From Labrenzia sp. 011 (GTDB lineage Bacteria > Pseudomonadota > Alphaproteobacteria > Rhizobiales > Stappiaceae): DNA of 64,000 bases. Within the stretch, counting starts at the first letter, position 1. Each line of letters begins with the position of its first letter. A program made the position numbers and the translations under genes. Positions 51,071-62,209 of the stretch are shown here, piece by piece. Under the pieces are notes generated by a model. The model saw nothing but the letters and a program-made list of their open reading frames with translations. It was not told where the DNA came from and did not search any database. The stretch spans positions 44,717 to 108,716 of the forward strand of contig NZ_QCYM01000063.1 of the NCBI RefSeq assembly GCF_003075075.1, read 5' to 3'.

Positions 51071-52741
51071 TCAGCCCTTCACCCGTGCAAAGACCGCGTC
51101 GAGACCGTTCAGGGAAATTTCGGACCCTGCCGCGGTTCCTGCAAAACCCGGAGCATTCAGGTTTTCCAGCTCGAGGCCCGGCAGGCGGAAGGTTTCCGGC
51201 CCGGTTCCCAGATTGAAGGCGCACAGCACGGTCTCCTCCTCGCAGGAGCGGGTGAAGACCAGCGTCTCGCCAGGGGCGTCCAGGAAGGTCATGTCGCCCG
51301 TCCTGAGGGCCGCCAGGCCCCGTCGCCAGGCGTAAAAGGCACGGTTGCGGTTCAGGATGGACTGCTCGTCCCTGTCCTGTTCGAAGGCCGCCAGCTCCCG
51401 ATGTTCCGGCGCCACGGGCAGCCAGGGGGCCGCCTCGGAAAACCCGGCGTTGGCGTTGTCCCTGACCCAGGGCATCGGCGTGCGGCAGCCGTCCCGGCCC
51501 TTGTAATCCGGCCAGAAGCGGATGCCGTAAGGATCCTGCAGCTGCTCGAAGGGCACTTCCGCCTGCGGAAGCCCGAGTTCCTCGCCCTGGTACAGGCAGG
51601 GCGTGCCGCGCAGGGAGGCGCACAGGGCGGTTGCCAGCGGCGCGAATTTGCTCAGGTCGAGACCGTCGCCCCAGCGGCTGGCCACCCGTTTGACGTCGTG
51701 GTTGGACAGTGCCCAGCTGGCCCAGCCGGACCCGATGCCCCTGTTCATCTCCTCCACGGTCCTGCGGATATGGGCAGCGGAATGCTGCGGCGTCAGCAGG
51801 TCGAAACTGTAGGCCATGTGAATGCGCCTGCCGGCCTCCGTATAGGAGGCGGTCAGCTCGACGGCCTGGCCGTCGGCGCCGATCTCTCCGACCGACGTGG
51901 TCCCCGGATAGCAGTCCAGAAGCGCCCGCAACCGCTCCAGAAAGAGCAGGTTTTCCGGCCGGGTCTTGTCGTAGAGATGGCTCTGGTAGCCGTAGGGATT
52001 GCTGGCTTCCACCGTGGAGGGCATTTCGCCGGTGCCAAGCGGCGGATTGTCCCGCAACTGCTCGTCGTGGAAATAGAAGTTGACTGTGTCGAGCCGGAAG
52101 CCGTCGACTCCGCGCTCCAGCCAGAACCGGGCGGCGGAAAGCACCGCATCCTGTACCTCCCGGTTATGGAAATTCAGATCCGGCTGGCTCGTCAGGAAAT
52201 TGTGCATGTAATACTGCCGGCGCCGACTGTCCCACTCCCAGGCCGGGCCGCCGAAGATGGACAGCCAGTTGTTGGGCGGGGTCCCGTCCGCTTTGGCATC
52301 GGCCCACACGTACCAGTCGGCCTTCGGGTTGTCCTTCGAGGACCGGCTTTCCCGGAACCAGGGGTGCTGGTCGGATGTATGCGAAATGACAAGGTCGATG
52401 ATCACCTTCAGGCCGCGCTTGTGGGCGGCCGCGAGCATCCGGTCGAAATCGGCCAGCGTGCCGAACATGGGATCGACATCTTCGTAATCGGAAACATCGT
52501 AGCCGAAGTCGTCCATGGGGGAGGTGAAAAACGGTGACAGCCAGATCGCGTCCACGCCGAGCGAGGCGATATAGTCCATGCGTTCGCTGACACCGTTGAG
52601 GTCGCCGGTCCCGTCGCCGTTGCTGTCCTTGAAGGACCGCGGATAGATCTGGTAGATCACCGCACCGCGCCACCAGTCCGGGTCCCGGATCGTGTTTCCT
52701 GGCATATCAGCCGCGTGGCCCTTTTCGGCTTCTTCGAACAT
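51071..52741 (-). CDS. Alpha-glucosidase (GH13)
   Basis: The 556-residue protein is a GH13 hydrolase: WWRGAVIYQIYPRSFKDSNG at the start, then DLVISHTSDQHPWF, the nucleophile Asp in GFRLDTVNFY, the acid Glu in TSVGEIGAD and the third acid in LSNHDVKR. The pattern fits oligo-1,6-glucosidase or alpha-glucosidase types such as AglA. No signal peptide is seen, so it acts in the cytoplasm. GGAG precedes the ATG at 52741; a GTG just before is an alternative. A perfect LacI-type palindrome lies 87 bases upstream. No sugar transporter adjoins. Confidence 0.93.
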   Translation of the reverse strand: MFEEAEKGHAADMPGNTIRDPDWWRGAVIYQIYPRSFKDSNGDGTGDLNGVSERMDYIASLGVDAIWLSPFFTSPMDDFGYDVSDYEDVDPMFGTLADFDRMLAAAHKRGLKVIIDLVISHTSDQHPWFRESRSSKDNPKADWYVWADAKADGTPPNNWLSIFGGPAWEWDSRRRQYYMHNFLTSQPDLNFHNREVQDAVLSAARFWLERGVDGFRLDTVNFYFHDEQLRDNPPLGTGEMPSTVEASNPYGYQSHLYDKTRPENLLFLERLRALLDCYPGTTSVGEIGADGQAVELTASYTEAGRRIHMAYSFDLLTPQHSAAHIRRTVEEMNRGIGSGWASWALSNHDVKRVASRWGDGLDLSKFAPLATALCASLRGTPCLYQGEELGLPQAEVPFEQLQDPYGIRFWPDYKGRDGCRTPMPWVRDNANAGFSEAAPWLPVAPEHRELAAFEQDRDEQSILNRNRAFYAWRRGLAALRTGDMTFLDAPGETLVFTRSCEEETVLCAFNLGTGPETFRLPGLELENLNAPGFAGTAAGSEISLNGLDAVFARVKG

Positions 52742-52827
52742 CACCCGTCTCCATGCCGCTTTCCGGCCGTTTTCCTGCGTTCCGCCGCAAGGACGTCTGC
52801 ATCAGACATTCCTTCGCGGAAACTGTA

Positions 52828-52845
52828 ATTCAAAGCGCTTTGAAT
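52828..52845. promoter_or_regulatory. LacI-type operator upstream of alpha-glucosidase
   Basis: ATTCAAAGCGCTTTGAAT is a perfect 18-base palindrome with the AAAGCGCTTT core, 87 bases upstream of the alpha-glucosidase start. It is a strong candidate for an AglR-type LacI regulator site. Confidence 0.6.
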
Positions 52846-53040
52846 GGCTATATGCAGGCGTTCCTCAGGTCAAGCGCCTGCGGAAAGAATCCCCGGGGCA
52901 AATCCGCATTGGCGCAGCCCGGCCGGTCTTCCCGAATGCCGGTGACGGACCGCGCACCCTGAGACCGGAAGGCCGATGGGTCGCGCAAACCTGCGGTTTC
53001 AAGGGGCGGCGGCAGGGGCTTGACCGCATGCGGGAAGCCG

Positions 53041-53071
53041 AAAAAAAACCGGCCCTGCAGGGCAGGACCGG
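53041..53071 (-). terminator. Minus-strand Rho-independent terminator without an assigned gene
   Basis: Read on the minus strand, CCGG-t-CCTGC (53071-53062) pairs with GCAGG-g-CCGG (53058-53049) around a 3-base loop and is followed by eight T (53048-53041). No minus-strand gene ends just before it. Confidence 0.7.
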
Positions 53072-53495
53072 CGGAAAAAATGAAAATCTCTGAAAACGAA
53101 TTTGTTCGGAACGGCTCCCTTCTAGGTCCTTTGCATGACAGGGACATGAACCGCATCCGCAGGTGGTTCACTGAAGACCCTTTTGGGCCTTGCAGCTGTC
53201 GCACAGCTGCGGCGTCACGAAGAGGTGCTATGAATTAAATAATTGATATAATTAATAAAAATAAAAAGTTATGACGTTTAGGTCACTTTGGTCTTGCAAT
53301 GCGCAATGGAAGCTGGAAATGTCCTTGTCACGCACAGATCTCGGGTGAGATGGACACCTTGGGCCGATTGGTAGTGAATCTCCGGGCAGGCGAGACCGGC
53401 TGTTTGCCGTCGCCGGGTTCCGGAAGGGGCGGGAAAGAGCTTGTTCCCTGGTTCGATGCTTCTATCTTGCGGAATGAAAACTTGGAGGAAATGTC

Positions 53496-54662
53496 ATGAC
53501 GGCAGCCATGGTGGGTTGGGCGCATCTGCCCTTCGGCAAGCACGCGGAAGAAACCGTTGAAAGCATGATCGTCAAGGTGGCGAGTGATGCCATCCGCGAT
53601 GCCGGCATTGCGCCGGAAGACGTGGATGAAATCCTGCTCGGCCATTTCAACGCGGGCTTCTCGCTGCAGGACTTCACGGCCTCTCTTGTCCTTCAGGCGG
53701 ATCCGGCCTTGCGCTTCAAGCGGGCCACGCGCGTCGAAAATGCCTGCGCCACCGGTTCGTCCGCGGTTCACCAGGGCGTCCGCGCGATTTCATCGGGAGA
53801 CGCGCGCTTCGTGCTCGTGGTCGGTGTCGAGCAGATGACCACCACGCCGGGGCCGGAGATCGGCAAGAACCTCCTGAAAGCGTCCTATCTCAAGGAAGAA
53901 GGCGATATTCCCGCCGGTTTCGCCGGGGTCTTCGGCAAGATCGCCGATGCCTATTTCCAGAAATACGGCGATCAGTCCGACGCCCTGGCACGCATTGCCG
54001 CCAAGAACCACAAGAACGGCGTCAGCAACCCTTACGCACAGATGCGCAAGGATCTGGGCTTCGAATTCTGCCGTGCGGAAAGCGAGAAGAATCCCTTCGT
54101 GGCCGGTCCGCTGAAACGCACGGATTGTTCGCTTGTGTCCGACGGCGCGGCGGCGCTGGTGCTGACCGATCCGTCAACAGCGCTCGGCATGAAAAAGGCC
54201 GTGGCTTTCCGGGGCATGGCGCATGTGCAGGATTTTCTGCCCATGTCCAAGCGTGACATCCTGAAGTTCGAGGGCTGCTCGAAAGCCTGGGGCGAAGCCC
54301 TGGGCGATGCCAATCTGGCTCTGGAGGACCTGTCCTTCGTCGAAACCCATGACTGTTTCACCATTGCCGAGCTGATCGAATACGAGGCCATGGGCCTGAC
54401 CGGGGAAGGCGAGGGCGCCCGTGCGGTGCTGGAAGGATGGACCGAAATGGACGGCAAACTGCCGGTGAATCCGTCTGGCGGCCTCAAGGCCAAGGGCCAC
54501 CCGATCGGCGCGACCGGCGTTTCCATGCATGTCCTCACGGCGATGCAGCTCACCGGCACCGCAGGAGACATTCAGGTAAAGAACCCGGAAATCGGCGGCA
54601 TCTTCAATATGGGCGGCGCGGCGGTCGCCAACTATGTCTCGGTTCTGCAGGCGATGAAATAG
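53496..54662 (+). CDS. Acetyl-CoA acetyltransferase family thiolase
   Basis: The 388-residue protein begins MTAAMVGWAHLPFGKHAEET and has the nucleophile Cys in VENACATGSSA, ETHDCFTIAELIEYEAMGL and GGLKAKGHPIGATG. The pattern fits the SCP-x/lipid-transfer thiolase branch rather than PhaA or AtoB: the usual C-terminal second Cys motif (CxGGG) is replaced by NMGGAAVANY. The exact acyl-CoA is unknown. It is monocistronic with a strong terminator. Confidence 0.9.
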   Translation: MTAAMVGWAHLPFGKHAEETVESMIVKVASDAIRDAGIAPEDVDEILLGHFNAGFSLQDFTASLVLQADPALRFKRATRVENACATGSSAVHQGVRAISSGDARFVLVVGVEQMTTTPGPEIGKNLLKASYLKEEGDIPAGFAGVFGKIADAYFQKYGDQSDALARIAAKNHKNGVSNPYAQMRKDLGFEFCRAESEKNPFVAGPLKRTDCSLVSDGAAALVLTDPSTALGMKKAVAFRGMAHVQDFLPMSKRDILKFEGCSKAWGEALGDANLALEDLSFVETHDCFTIAELIEYEAMGLTGEGEGARAVLEGWTEMDGKLPVNPSGGLKAKGHPIGATGVSMHVLTAMQLTGTAGDIQVKNPEIGGIFNMGGAAVANYVSVLQAMK

Positions 54663-54693
54663 TCTTCGAAGTCACGTGAGTTCAGCGATTTGG

Positions 54694-54720
54694 AAAGGCC
54701 GGTCAATCCGGCCTTTTTTT
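54694..54720 (+). terminator. Rho-independent terminator of the thiolase gene
   Basis: AAGGCCGG and CCGGCCTT pair around a TCAAT loop, and seven T follow (54714-54720). Confidence 0.9.
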
Positions 54721-54886
54721 ACGTCTTGATGAATACATGAAATTACATAGTCATTTTTTGCAATGCCAGAAAAGAAACGCCAATTAATCACTGAATTAAT
54801 CTTTTAATTACTCAGGCGCGTATATTTTACTTTCCGTAATCAAGAGGCGGTTCGGTGCCGCGGGCTCCTTTGGAAGAGCGGGAAAT

Positions 54887-56614
54887 ATGACACTCCTTAA
54901 AAGTTTGAAAGCAAGAATGGTCGCCATTATTGCGGTCGTGTTCGTCATGGTAACGGCATTGAGCCTGGGAACCGTTCTGAACCTGTCCACACTGGAAGAG
55001 AACGCGAACCGTCTGCGCGGCGGGGCGGAAACATTCGCCACGGACGGGATCAACCTGGCGGTCACTCTGCAGAACATGCAGTTCGACGTTGTTCAGGTTC
55101 AGCAGTGGCTGACGGATATTTCCGCAACGCGCGGGCTGGACGGGCTGAACGACGGTTTCGATGTCGCTGCCGAATTCGCCGAACGGTTTGCGGTGGACAG
55201 TGCGGAAGCCTCCGCTCTTGCGGAAAAGCTCGGCTATTCGGACCTCTCCGCGAAGATCGCGGAGGTGCAGTCGCGCTTCCCGGCCTATTATACGGCCGGC
55301 AGGACCATGGCGGATGCCTATGTGGCAGGTGGCCCCGAGCAGGGCAACAAGCTCATGGCGAGTTTCGACGGGGCGGCCGAAAACCTCACCGAAGCGGTTG
55401 AAGGCGCACTCGACCTCCATAAGGAGCATCTCGGAGAGGAACGCACGATTCTGGCCCGGGAAGTCGACAGCTACAAGGCGGCTGCCGCGAACGCCGACTA
55501 CATGACCTTTGCGAACCTGATCCTGGTTCTGGTCGCCCTTGGCGTTGCGGGACTCTTCGTCATGCGGGCGGTAATTCTGCCGCTTGGGTCCTTCGCGTCC
55601 GCTGTCGACAGGCTTGCCGAAGGGGACTACGGCATCGACCTGGCCGAAAGCTGCCGCTCCGATGAAATCGGCAAGCTGGCGTCCGCCATCATGGTTCTTC
55701 GCGACGGCGCGGCTCAGCGCGAGGAACTGGTGGCTGCACAACAGGCCGAACAGGAGAGCCGGAACCAGCGTTTGCGCGAACGCGAGCAGCTGGTGTCCAC
55801 CTTCCGCAGTGGCGTTTCCGAATTGATCGTCGATGTGACCGGCACCATGTCCAGGCTTGAGGATACTGCCGGCGTTCTCAGCTCTGCCGCCGATGACACC
55901 ACGTCCCATGCGGAAAGCGCATCCTATGCGTCCAGATCGGCCCAGAGCAATGTGGAGACCGTCGCGTCCGCTGCGGAAGAATTGTCTGCGTCGATCGGCG
56001 AAATCAACCAGCGGGTGGCCTCGACCACGGCCGTTGTCGCGGAAGCTGCGCAAACGACCCAGTCGACCAACGACAAGGTCGCCACCCTTTCGACGGCAGC
56101 TCAGGAAATCGGTGAAGTGGTCCAGTTGATCTCCACGATTGCGGAGCAGACCAACCTGCTGGCACTGAACGCAACGATCGAAGCGGCGCGTGCCGGCGAG
56201 GCCGGCAAGGGCTTCGCGGTTGTTGCCTCGGAAGTCAAGGAACTGGCGACCCAGACGGCCAATGCGACGGAGAGCATCACCCAGCAGATCGCGGCCATTC
56301 AGGAAGCCACCAGCGATGCGGCCCGGTCCATCCAGCAGATCACCGAAATCATGGAGAATGTGACGACCGAAACCACGGCCATTGCATCCGCCGTGACGGA
56401 GCAGAGCGCGGCGACCGGCGAAATCGCCCGCGGGGTGAACGAAGCCTCGACCAGCACCCAAAACGCCAACGAGAGCGTTTCGGGTCTGGAGCAAAACTCG
56501 GTCCGCTCCAGGAATGCTGCCGGTGAAGTGACCCAGGCGGTGAATGTGGTTGCCGAACGCACCCAGATGCTGACCCATCGTATCGAGGATTTCATCAAGG
56601 CATTCGCGGCCTGA
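54887..56614 (+). CDS. Methyl-accepting chemotaxis protein
   Basis: The 575-residue receptor has a first membrane helix (about 10-32), a helical periplasmic domain of about 170 residues, a second membrane helix (about 206-231), a HAMP domain (about 232-285) and a signalling domain with LLALNATIEAARAGEAGKGF (about 420) that marks the hairpin tip. The periplasmic domain is of the four-helix type and its ligand is unknown. The C-terminus lacks the CheR/CheB-binding pentapeptide. It is monocistronic between two terminators. Confidence 0.95.
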   Translation: MTLLKSLKARMVAIIAVVFVMVTALSLGTVLNLSTLEENANRLRGGAETFATDGINLAVTLQNMQFDVVQVQQWLTDISATRGLDGLNDGFDVAAEFAERFAVDSAEASALAEKLGYSDLSAKIAEVQSRFPAYYTAGRTMADAYVAGGPEQGNKLMASFDGAAENLTEAVEGALDLHKEHLGEERTILAREVDSYKAAAANADYMTFANLILVLVALGVAGLFVMRAVILPLGSFASAVDRLAEGDYGIDLAESCRSDEIGKLASAIMVLRDGAAQREELVAAQQAEQESRNQRLREREQLVSTFRSGVSELIVDVTGTMSRLEDTAGVLSSAADDTTSHAESASYASRSAQSNVETVASAAEELSASIGEINQRVASTTAVVAEAAQTTQSTNDKVATLSTAAQEIGEVVQLISTIAEQTNLLALNATIEAARAGEAGKGFAVVASEVKELATQTANATESITQQIAAIQEATSDAARSIQQITEIMENVTTETTAIASAVTEQSAATGEIARGVNEASTSTQNANESVSGLEQNSVRSRNAAGEVTQAVNVVAERTQMLTHRIEDFIKAFAA

Positions 56615-56653
56615 TCCTCCTGCCCGGTTCAACGGGTCACGACAGTCGAAAAG

Positions 56654-56678
56654 CCGGCGGCTCTCCGCCGGTTTTTTT
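56654..56678 (+). terminator. Rho-independent terminator of the chemotaxis receptor gene
   Basis: CCGGCGG (56654-56660) pairs with CCGCCGG (56665-56671) and is followed by seven T. It lies at the end of the convergent gene. Confidence 0.88.
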
Positions 56679-57780
56679 ATTCCGCCGCTTCGGCTGCCGA
56701 CGCATAAAAATCCGGATCGGTCAGTTCCGGGGGGGAGATCGGGGCGCCGCCGCCTTCGCCGACATAGGTGTCGGCCACTCCGTAGATGAACACGCCCCCG
56801 GCCTTGCGCTTGATGATGGCGACCCGCTCGATCAGCTCATGGTCGCCGGTCTCGCAATCGGCGTAGCTGGTATAGATCTCCTTGCCGCCCTCGGTGATCT
56901 TTTCCGAGCCGGAGGAAAAGCTGCCGTCTGTGCACGATTGCTGGCTGTCGGCGACGACGAGAGACATCAGTTCCTGTTCGCTGCTGTAGCTGCCCGGTGC
57001 GAAGATATGCGCCACGACCGTGCGGGCTTCATCGGCGGCGACTGCGTGCAGACCGTTGAGATCCTCCTCGCGCTGACCGTCCGGGAGGAGTTTAAGGCCG
57101 GACAGACCCGCGCCACCCATCAGGTTGAACAGGGCCTGTGTCGCCTCCACGGCCAGTTGCGCATCGGCGGCCGGGCTTGCGGGAGAGGCCGCCTGCGCGG
57201 GCGGGGCGCTGCCCAACCCGCCGGATGTCGCCGCACCGGCATTCATGGCCGGGGCCGCGCCGAACCGCGCCGAATTGCGCTCGACGCATTTGGCCATGCG
57301 CGCCATCAGCCGCGATGTGCCGGTCAGGCGGAATTCGTAGTTGTAGGAGCCGTCATGCACATAAAGGGTCCTGCCCCGGCGGAAACGGGTGATGATATAG
57401 CCGTCCTGCGGCATCTGCATGCGGGCGAGATTGGTGGAGGTAGCCTTGGCGACGCCCTGCTGCCAGGCGCCCCTGTCGATCCTGTACTGAAGGGGAATAT
57501 CCGCCCCCACCTTCATGTTCCAGTGCGGGGCGGAGAAGCCGATCGCCCAGTTGTAGCCGGTATCCACCTGTACATAGAGACTGATGCCGCTGCGATAGTT
57601 GGCGGAAGCGACGCAGGTGTTGAACAGGCCGCTGTTGTCGTCCGTATAGGCATGCCCGTTCCAGCCGCCCTGACGGAAAGTCTCCATCGAGGCCGCATGG
57701 GCCGTTCCGGAACCGGTATCCGCAAGGCCCGATACCATCAGCAGACCGGCCACAGCCAGCAATCGAAATAGGCGCATCAT
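56677..57780 (-). CDS. Secreted protein of unknown function
   Basis: The 367-residue protein starts MMRLFRLLAVAGLLMVSGLA, a signal peptide with probable cleavage after HAA. The first mature part (WNGHAYTDDNSGLFNTCVAS, VQVDTGYNWAIGF) looks like a beta-rich domain seen in many alphaproteobacterial secreted proteins. A Pro/Ala-rich linker (about 180-205) leads to a second alpha/beta domain to the end. G-rich sequence precedes the ATG at 57780. I cannot name a function. It is followed upstream on the same strand by an IalB-type gene. Confidence 0.75.
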   Translation of the reverse strand: MMRLFRLLAVAGLLMVSGLADTGSGTAHAASMETFRQGGWNGHAYTDDNSGLFNTCVASANYRSGISLYVQVDTGYNWAIGFSAPHWNMKVGADIPLQYRIDRGAWQQGVAKATSTNLARMQMPQDGYIITRFRRGRTLYVHDGSYNYEFRLTGTSRLMARMAKCVERNSARFGAAPAMNAGAATSGGLGSAPPAQAASPASPAADAQLAVEATQALFNLMGGAGLSGLKLLPDGQREEDLNGLHAVAADEARTVVAHIFAPGSYSSEQELMSLVVADSQQSCTDGSFSSGSEKITEGGKEIYTSYADCETGDHELIERVAIIKRKAGGVFIYGVADTYVGEGGGAPISPPELTDPDFYASAAEAAE

Positions 57781-57918
57781 ATCCCCCCGGACACCCTGTT
57801 GCGGCACCTGACCGTCGCTGCCGCCCAATTCGAAAGCTATGCGAATTACGCAGCGGCAGCAAGAAAGCCGGAGGTTGTAAATGGACCGCTTCGGATCCTC
57901 ACGCGGATGCGGGCAGGA

Positions 57919-58419
57919 CTACTGGATCGCATCCACCGCCCGGCTGAAGCCTGCGAGCGGCACTTCAAGGGTCTGCCTGCGATCGGCTGCCGGCGCAAAG
58001 TCGATCTGAAGCTTTCCGCCCGCTTTCATGGCGGCAATCATCTCCGGCGTTGCGTCGGCGGAGAGGAAGCAGCCGCGCTTGTCACAGGTGCCGATATCCA
58101 GTTCGCTCATCGCATTTCCGTCGACGGCGAGCCTGATCTTGCCGGGCAGATAGAAGCCGAGCGGAGCCTGCATCTGGAACACCGGGGTTCCCTTCTGGGC
58201 GGGGAAGATGAGGTCGATCTTGAAGACCAGCTGCCCGCTTTCCTTCTGGAGGATGCTCTGGCTCGCTTCACATATGAGCGTCTCCGCGGATCTTGAAGGT
58301 CCGGCGCAACGGGTCTGCCAGAAACTCTCCTGATTGGTCTGCTGCGCGGAAACCGTCTGTGCCGTTCCCGACAGTCCCAGGGCCACGGCGAGAAAAATAC
58401 CGGTTTTGAAGAATTGCAT
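57919..58419 (-). CDS. Invasion-associated locus B (IalB)-like protein
   Basis: The 166-residue protein has a signal peptide ending VSAQQ and matches IalB proteins (PF06776): WQTRCAGPSRSAETLICEAS, then a predicted beta-sandwich with a Cys pair in TCDKRGCFLS. IalB-like proteins of the Hyphomicrobiales are periplasmic and of unknown biochemical role. I start it at 58419, where the signal peptide begins. It shares its direction with the secreted protein next to it. Confidence 0.85.
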   Translation of the reverse strand: MQFFKTGIFLAVALGLSGTAQTVSAQQTNQESFWQTRCAGPSRSAETLICEASQSILQKESGQLVFKIDLIFPAQKGTPVFQMQAPLGFYLPGKIRLAVDGNAMSELDIGTCDKRGCFLSADATPEMIAAMKAGGKLQIDFAPAADRRQTLEVPLAGFSRAVDAIQ

Positions 58420-58691
58420 TCGACTTCGCTCTGTTCGTGCTGCGCGCTCGGGGAAACCGCAATCGGTCATGAAAAACTCCCACCTGTCTCATTGCCAGGT
58501 CCGAACGCCTGCTCGCGTTTTATGCGCAGCAAGTGGCAGGATGCAAGAAGAACGGGAATTGGAGTTGGTCAAACCGTTCATTGGCAAAAAACTTTTCCGC
58601 GAATGCGCGCAGCTTTGAAATCCGGTGCCCGGCGCCGGGGAGGGCACCCGACTACATTAAGGCCATCACCCTGGGATTGGAGACCCTTACG

Positions 58692-60155
58692 ATGGCGGCC
58701 AGCCGTGAAGAGAAAGCGAAAGCACTGAAAAAGCCGGATGCCCGGCTGGACGTGTTTCCGGCATTCATGAAGGTTGCCGGCCGCAAAGTGCTGGTTGCCG
58801 GTCATGGCGGCGAGGCAGCCGCCAAGGTGCGCCTGCTGGGTGAAACCAACGCACGGATCACCGTGGTCTCCCGCACGATCGAGCCGGAGCTGCGCGAAGC
58901 CATCGATCTCTTCGAGGCCGAACACATCGCCGAGGATTTCCGTCCGGCGCATCTTGCCGGTGCCGCTCTGGTCTTTTCCGCCCGGGAGGACCGGGCCCTC
59001 GACACCGCCGTTGTCGATGCCGCCCGGAGCATGGGCGTGCCGGTCAACGCGGTCGACAAGCCGGATCTGTGCGATTTCTACACCGGCGCGCTGGTCAACC
59101 GCGCGCCCATCGCCGTCGCCATCACGTCCACCGGCGTCGGCCCGGTGCTCTCCCGCCACATCCGTGCCCGCATCGAGGCCATGCTGCCGCGCGCCACCGG
59201 CGATCTGGCCCGGCTGGCCGAAAGCTTCCGCGACGCGGCCACGAAGGTGATCCGTGACGGGGCCCTGCGCCGGAATTTCTGGGCGCGGTTCTTTTCCGGC
59301 GCCGTGGCCGCCAATCTTTATGCGGGCAGGACTGGCACCGCGCGCTCCGAAGCGCAGCGGCTGCTCAACGGCATGGCCGACGAGCCGGGCTTCGTCTGGC
59401 TGGTCGGGGCCGGTCCGGGAGCCGAAGACCTTCTGACCCTGCGCGCCCAGCGTCTGCTGCAGGAGGCGGATGTGATCGTTCACGATGCGCTGGTGCCCGC
59501 CGATGTGGTTGCCATGGGCCGCCGGGACGCGGCGCGCATTTCCGTTGGCAAGCGCAAGGGCGCCCACTCGGTGCCGCAATCGGACATCTGCGATCTGCTC
59601 GTCCGTCTGGCCCGGGAGGGCCGCAAGGTTGTCCGCCTGAAATCCGGAGATCCGATGATCTTCGGCCGGGCGGCGGAAGAAATGGAGGCGCTCCGCGCCG
59701 GTGGGATCGGCTTCGAGATCGTGCCCGGCGTGACGGCAGCCTTCGCCGCGGCCGCATCGGCCAGGATCCCGCTCACCCTGCGCGGTGTTGCCTCCAGTCT
59801 CGTGTTCGCGACCGGTCACAACGCCCGGTCCGAAACCCTCCCCGACTGGGCGGATCTGTCGCTGAAAGGCGCGACCGTCGCCGTCTACATGGGCCGCACC
59901 GTCGCCGCGGCCGTTGCCGGCCGGTTGATGTCCGCCGGCCTGAAGCCCGAAACGCCGGTGGCCGTCATTGAAAATGCCGCCCATCCGGACGAACGCCTGT
60001 TCGCCGGAACCCTGTCGGACCTCGCCGTCCTTTCGGACCGTGGCGAAGTCGACGGGCCGGTTCTGATCGTGATCGGCGAGGCCGTCGGCCATGCCGCCCT
60101 GGACAAGGCCGAACCCCTGGTGCCGCAGCGCGCGGTCCGGGTCGCGGCCGCCTGA
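58692..60155 (+). CDS. cysG: Siroheme synthase CysG
   Basis: The 487-residue protein joins two parts. The N-terminal part (about 20-220) is a precorrin-2 dehydrogenase/ferrochelatase with VLVAGHGGEAAAKVRLL and the NAVDKPDLCDFYTGA block. The C-terminal part (about 235-480) is a uroporphyrinogen III methyltransferase with VWLVGAGPGAEDLLTLRA and RLKSGDPMIFGRAAEE. It supplies siroheme for the sulfite reductase in the same operon. The ATG at 58692 fits the family N-terminus; the longer frame does not. Confidence 0.95.
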   Translation: MAASREEKAKALKKPDARLDVFPAFMKVAGRKVLVAGHGGEAAAKVRLLGETNARITVVSRTIEPELREAIDLFEAEHIAEDFRPAHLAGAALVFSAREDRALDTAVVDAARSMGVPVNAVDKPDLCDFYTGALVNRAPIAVAITSTGVGPVLSRHIRARIEAMLPRATGDLARLAESFRDAATKVIRDGALRRNFWARFFSGAVAANLYAGRTGTARSEAQRLLNGMADEPGFVWLVGAGPGAEDLLTLRAQRLLQEADVIVHDALVPADVVAMGRRDAARISVGKRKGAHSVPQSDICDLLVRLAREGRKVVRLKSGDPMIFGRAAEEMEALRAGGIGFEIVPGVTAAFAAAASARIPLTLRGVASSLVFATGHNARSETLPDWADLSLKGATVAVYMGRTVAAAVAGRLMSAGLKPETPVAVIENAAHPDERLFAGTLSDLAVLSDRGEVDGPVLIVIGEAVGHAALDKAEPLVPQRAVRVAAA

Positions 60156-60175
60156 AAGTGAAGAGAGTGATTGCC

Positions 60176-60475
60176 ATGAAAGTCATAACCGCCAACCGGC
60201 TCCTGAGTGGCGAGGTCGTCTGGCTCGGCGACGGCGGCCGCTGGGTCGAACGGGTCACGCTTGCCAGGATTTTCGAGGGCAAGGAGGCCGTGGCCGAAGG
60301 GCTGGCCCAGGGCATGGCCTCGAAGGACCGGCAGGAAGTCGTCGATGTCTACGAATTGGACGTGACGGTGGAGGGGGGCGTCATCGTCCCGGTGCGCCTG
60401 CGTGAAAAGATCCGCGCGGCGGGTCCGACCATCCATCCGGATCTGGGCAAACAGGCCCAGGCGGTAACCGCTTAA
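60176..60475 (+). CDS. DUF2849 protein of the cys operon
   Basis: The 99-residue protein begins MKVITANRLLSGEVVWLGDG and belongs to the DUF2849 family, which is regularly found between cysG and cysI in alphaproteobacteria. Its role in sulfite reduction is unknown. A GTG at 60158 would add six residues but has no ribosome site. Confidence 0.9.
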   Translation: MKVITANRLLSGEVVWLGDGGRWVERVTLARIFEGKEAVAEGLAQGMASKDRQEVVDVYELDVTVEGGVIVPVRLREKIRAAGPTIHPDLGKQAQAVTA

Positions 60476-60550
60476 CCGAAAGACAGGAGCAGGGCAGCGC
60501 CCGGTCCGCATAAGACACGAACGGCAGCGCCCCTTCAGGAGAGTTCACAC

Positions 60551-62195
<1,645 letters not shown>

Positions 62196-62209
<14 letters not shown>

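Larger units (their letters stand above)
52742..53495. other. Intergenic region with operator, orphan terminator and AT-rich block
   Basis: This 754-base stretch has the promoter of the alpha-glucosidase with its operator candidate, a minus-strand terminator at 53041-53071 for which no upstream minus-strand gene is seen, and an AT-rich block at 53227-53275 that could be a promoter for either strand. Reading frames here are not convincing. A small minus-strand RNA between about 53230 and 53041 is possible. GGAGG at 53483-53487 precedes the thiolase-like gene. Confidence 0.5.

Noticed and set aside
52848..53204. Minus-strand frame across the orphan terminator
   Set aside because: The frame runs through a strong terminator hairpin and has no ribosome site, so a protein gene is unlikely.
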